A DNA stretch of 43,375 bases from Acidimicrobiaceae bacterium (GTDB lineage: Bacteria > Actinomycetota > Acidimicrobiia > Acidimicrobiales > Ilumatobacteraceae): the NCBI GenBank assembly GCA_002698945.1, contig NZZV01000062.1:1-43375 (forward strand), given 5' to 3'. The stretch's first letter is position 1. Every line of letters starts with the position of its first letter. The translations under genes were made by a program, and so were the position numbers. Below, piece after piece: positions 41,199 through 43,375 of the stretch. A model generated the notes under the pieces. That model was not told where the DNA came from, did not search any database, and was given only the letters and a program-made list of their open reading frames with translations.

Positions 41199-41241
41199 CG
41201 ACCTGTGTCGAATTGTGCCAGGCACAATTCGACACAGGTCG
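41199..41241. repeat. Perfect 21-bp inverted repeat (hairpin) after the MazF-like gene
   Basis: Arms 41199-41219 and 41221-41241 are exact reverse complements around a single central A; the arm core is CTGTGTCGAATTGTGCC. As RNA the tip would open to a loop of a few bases. It begins 9 nt after the stop of the MazF-like gene and 58 nt before hom. No T-run follows. It is probably a U-less terminator or a REP-like element; compare 8335-8383. Confidence 0.8.
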
Positions 41242-41284
41242 CGGTGGCGGCGGAACGGATCTGCGGGACCGGCACCCGGGCCTC

Positions 41285-41290
41285 TAACCT
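41285..41290 (+). promoter_or_regulatory. -10 hexamer of hom
   Basis: TAACCT, 8 nt before the GTG at 41299; leaderless-type spacing. Confidence 0.5.
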
Positions 41291-41298
41291 TCACCGCC

Positions 41299-42594
41299 GT
41301 GGCGACTCAGAACAGCACCGTCCGGATCGGCCTGCTCGGCTGCGGCAACGTCGGCGGCGCGCTGATCCCGTTGATCGAGCAGCAGGCCGACGTGATCGAG
41401 GCCCGCACCGGCCTCCGACTGGAGGTCACCCGGGTGGCGGTCCGCAACGTGGCCCGCGACCGGGGGGTCACCCTCGGCGACGGTGTGCTCACTCGCGACG
41501 CGATGTCCGTGGTCACCGATCCCGACATCGACCTCGTCGTCGAGGTGATCGGCGGCATCGAACCCGCCCGCGAGCTGATCACCGCAGCGCTCCGGGCCGG
41601 CAAGCCGGTCGTGACGGGCAACAAGGAACTGCTCGCCAACGTCGGGCACGAACTGTTCGCCATTGCCGACGAGTCGGGCGTCGACCTGCTCTTCGAGGCG
41701 GCGGTTGCCGGGGGTATCCCGTTCATCAGGCCCCTCCGCGAAAGCCTCCGCGGCGAACCGGTCACGCGCGTGATGGGCATCCTCAACGGCACCACCAACT
41801 TCATCCTCACGAAGATGACCGAGGAGGGCGCCGAGTACGCCACCGCGCTCGCCGAGGCGCAGGACCTGGGCTACGCCGAGCGCGATCCCACGGCCGACGT
41901 CGAGGGCTACGACGCCGGCGCGAAGGCGGCGATCATCGCGTCGATCGCCTACGGCTCGCGGGTCGTCGCCGGTGACGTGTACCACGAGGGGATCAGTGCG
42001 ATCACCGCCGCCGACATCGGCGTCGCCTCCCGGCTCGGGTACGTCGTCAAACTGCTCGGCATCGTCGAGCGCGACGCCGAGTCGGGTGCGGTGGCGGTGC
42101 GCGTGCACCCCGCGATGGTGCCCAAGCACCACCCGCTCGCCAGCGTCCGCGAGAGTTTCAACGCCGTCTTCGTCGAGGGCGACGCCGTCGGACAGCTCAT
42201 GTTCTACGGCCGAGGTGCCGGCGGTGCGCCCACCGCATCCGCCGTGCTGGGCGACGTGATCGACGCCGCAGTGAACCTGCACAAGGGCACACACGCCACC
42301 CTCGGCTCGTTCGGTCGGGCGACGATCATGGGCATCGACGAGACCAGTGCCGAGTACCTGATCAGCCTCGACGTGTCCGACGAGCCCGGTGTGCTGCACG
42401 CCGTGACCGGTGCCTTCGCCGACCACGGCGTGAGCATCCGCGCCGCCGAGCAGGAGGGGATCGGTCCGGATGCCCGGCTGGTGTTCATCACCCACACCGC
42501 GCGCGAGGCCGACGTCCAGGCGACGGTACGCCGCCTGCGCGATCTCGACGCCGTGTTGAAGGTGGGCGGCTTCATCCGGGTGATCGGGAGCTGA
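41299..42594 (+). CDS. hom: Homoserine dehydrogenase with C-terminal ACT domain
   Basis: NAD(P)H reduction of aspartate semialdehyde to homoserine, the branch to threonine and methionine. 431 residues. Rossmann motif RIGLLGCGNVGGALIPLI, the NKELLANVGHELF segment, then the substrate loop EAAVAGGIPFIRPLRES and GILNGTTNFILTKM, and YAERDPTADVEGYDAGAKAA. Residues about 350-431 are an ACT domain (SDEPGVLHAVTGAFADHGVS), so feedback inhibition by threonine is likely. GTG at 41299 has TAACCT 8 nt upstream. thrC starts 2 nt after its stop. Confidence 0.96.
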   Translation: MATQNSTVRIGLLGCGNVGGALIPLIEQQADVIEARTGLRLEVTRVAVRNVARDRGVTLGDGVLTRDAMSVVTDPDIDLVVEVIGGIEPARELITAALRAGKPVVTGNKELLANVGHELFAIADESGVDLLFEAAVAGGIPFIRPLRESLRGEPVTRVMGILNGTTNFILTKMTEEGAEYATALAEAQDLGYAERDPTADVEGYDAGAKAAIIASIAYGSRVVAGDVYHEGISAITAADIGVASRLGYVVKLLGIVERDAESGAVAVRVHPAMVPKHHPLASVRESFNAVFVEGDAVGQLMFYGRGAGGAPTASAVLGDVIDAAVNLHKGTHATLGSFGRATIMGIDETSAEYLISLDVSDEPGVLHAVTGAFADHGVSIRAAEQEGIGPDARLVFITHTAREADVQATVRRLRDLDAVLKVGGFIRVIGS

Positions 42595-42596
42595 CC

Positions 42597-43375
42597 ATGC
42601 GGTTCGTCTCGACTCGCGGTGACGCGCCCGAGCTCGGCTTCGTCGATGTCCTGCTCGCCGGGCTCGCCACCGACGGCGGGTTGTACGTGCCGAAGCACTG
42701 GCCCGACCTCCCCGATCTTTCGGGAGCGACCTCGTACGTCGACACCGCCGTCGCGGTGATCGAGACCTTCGTCGGCGACGACATCGACGCCGCACGTCTA
42801 CGTGCCCTGTGCGTCGACGCCTACGGCACCTTCCGACACGCTGCGACGTGTCCGCTGGTGCAGATCGACGACCGGCAGTGGGTGCTCGAGCTGTTCCATG
42901 GCCCGACGCTGGCGTTCAAGGACGTCGCGCTCCAGCTCGTCGGTCGCATGTTCGACGACGCCCTCGAGCGGCGTGGCGAACGGATCACGATCGTCGGCGC
43001 GACGAGCGGCGACACCGGCTCGGCAGCGATCGACGGTGTGAAGGCCTGCGACAACGTCGACATCGTCATCCTGTACCCCGCCGGACGCACCAGCGAGGTG
43101 CAACGCCGTCAGATGACCACCGTCGACAGCCCGAATGCCCACGCGATCGCGATCGACGGCAACTTCGACGACTGCCAAGACCTCGTGAAGGCGATGTTCA
43201 ACGACGCTGCCTTCCGCGACGAGGTCCGTCTGTCGGCCGTCAACTCGATCAACTGGGCGCGGGTCATGGCTCAGATCGTCTACTACGTGACCGCTGCACG
43301 TGCGCTCGAAGGCACCTCGACCTTCTGCGTCCCGACCGGCAACTTCGGCAACGTCCTCGCCGGCTGGATCGCTCG
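42597..43375 (+). CDS. thrC: Threonine synthase, N-terminal part (runs off the window)
   Basis: Converts O-phosphohomoserine to threonine with PLP. About 259 residues are visible from the ATG at 42597: MRFVSTRGDAPELGFVDVLL, LATDGGLYVPKHWP, and the PLP lysine Lys108 in LFHGPTLAFKDVALQ. The phosphate-binding ATSGDTGSAAI and NSINWARVMAQIVYYV follow, with GNFGNVLAGW at the cut edge. The long N-terminal domain puts it in the bacterial/fungal class of threonine synthase rather than the short class. It follows hom by 2 nt, so the two are surely co-transcribed; thrB would be expected next. Confidence 0.95.
   Translation, partial: MRFVSTRGDAPELGFVDVLLAGLATDGGLYVPKHWPDLPDLSGATSYVDTAVAVIETFVGDDIDAARLRALCVDAYGTFRHAATCPLVQIDDRQWVLELFHGPTLAFKDVALQLVGRMFDDALERRGERITIVGATSGDTGSAAIDGVKACDNVDIVILYPAGRTSEVQRRQMTTVDSPNAHAIAIDGNFDDCQDLVKAMFNDAAFRDEVRLSAVNSINWARVMAQIVYYVTAARALEGTSTFCVPTGNFGNVLAGWIA

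Overview
The window is about 43.4 kb of high-GC, gene-dense bacterial chromosome. It reads as Actinomycetota, most likely an Acidimicrobiia/Ilumatobacter-like marine actinobacterium. This is an inference from four signs: the argS-lysA-hom-thrC order, a mycothiol-dependent maleylpyruvate-isomerase-family protein, heavy use of GTG starts with 4-nt stop/start overlaps, and -10 hexamers (TANNNT) placed 6-8 nt before many start codons, as in leaderless actinobacterial genes. I see no prophage, IS element or CRISPR array. Apart from three small gene remnants nearly everything is intact.

Region 1 (1-8.7 kb): a cut-off SDR oxidoreductase, a HelD-like UvrD-family ATPase, a 52-residue tail-anchored protein, a crotonase, and a DUF3445 putative heme-dependent N-demethylase divergent from aguB-aguA (agmatine to putrescine). 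A SixA-type phosphatase, a winged-helix AlkX/YcaQ-like protein and a small acidic protein follow. A perfect 23-bp inverted repeat lies between the last two.

Region 2 (8.7-13.5 kb): a compact assimilatory sulfate-reduction operon of APS reductase (cysH), precorrin-2 dehydrogenase, uroporphyrinogen-III methyltransferase and siroheme sulfite reductase. It makes both the reductase and its siroheme. deoC follows as a separate unit.

Region 3 (20.7-13.6 kb, minus strand): a molybdenum hydroxylase (a fused FAD+2Fe-2S subunit and a molybdopterin subunit), a DUF35 protein with its thiolase partner, a rhodanese, and a LacI regulator with a clear operator in front of it. This looks like a catabolic cluster of unknown substrate.

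Region 4 (20.8-23.2 kb): an HNH endonuclease remnant, a VOC protein, and a TetR regulator divergent from a DUF1905-MDMPI pair across a large imperfect inverted repeat.

Region 5 (31.6-23.2 kb, minus strand): a three-gene phosphorelay (membrane GAF-PAS kinase, single receiver, REC-PAS-kinase-REC hybrid). Then come an AI-2E-family membrane protein and larB-larE-larC, the enzymes that make the nickel-pincer nucleotide cofactor, with overlapping reading frames from the transporter onward. No larA is in the window.

Region 6 (31.7-35.7 kb): a cyclopropane-fatty-acid synthase with a lipoprotein, a VOC protein, abutting remnants of an MMPL transporter and a response regulator, and a luciferase-like oxidoreductase.

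Region 7 (35.8 kb-end): tRNA-Arg(CCG), a phosphoribosyltransferase, argS, lysA, a minus-strand crotonase, an orphan MazF/PemK-like protein with a basic N-terminal extension, a perfect 21-bp inverted repeat, hom and the start of thrC. This is the conserved actinobacterial aspartate-family block with two inserted genes.
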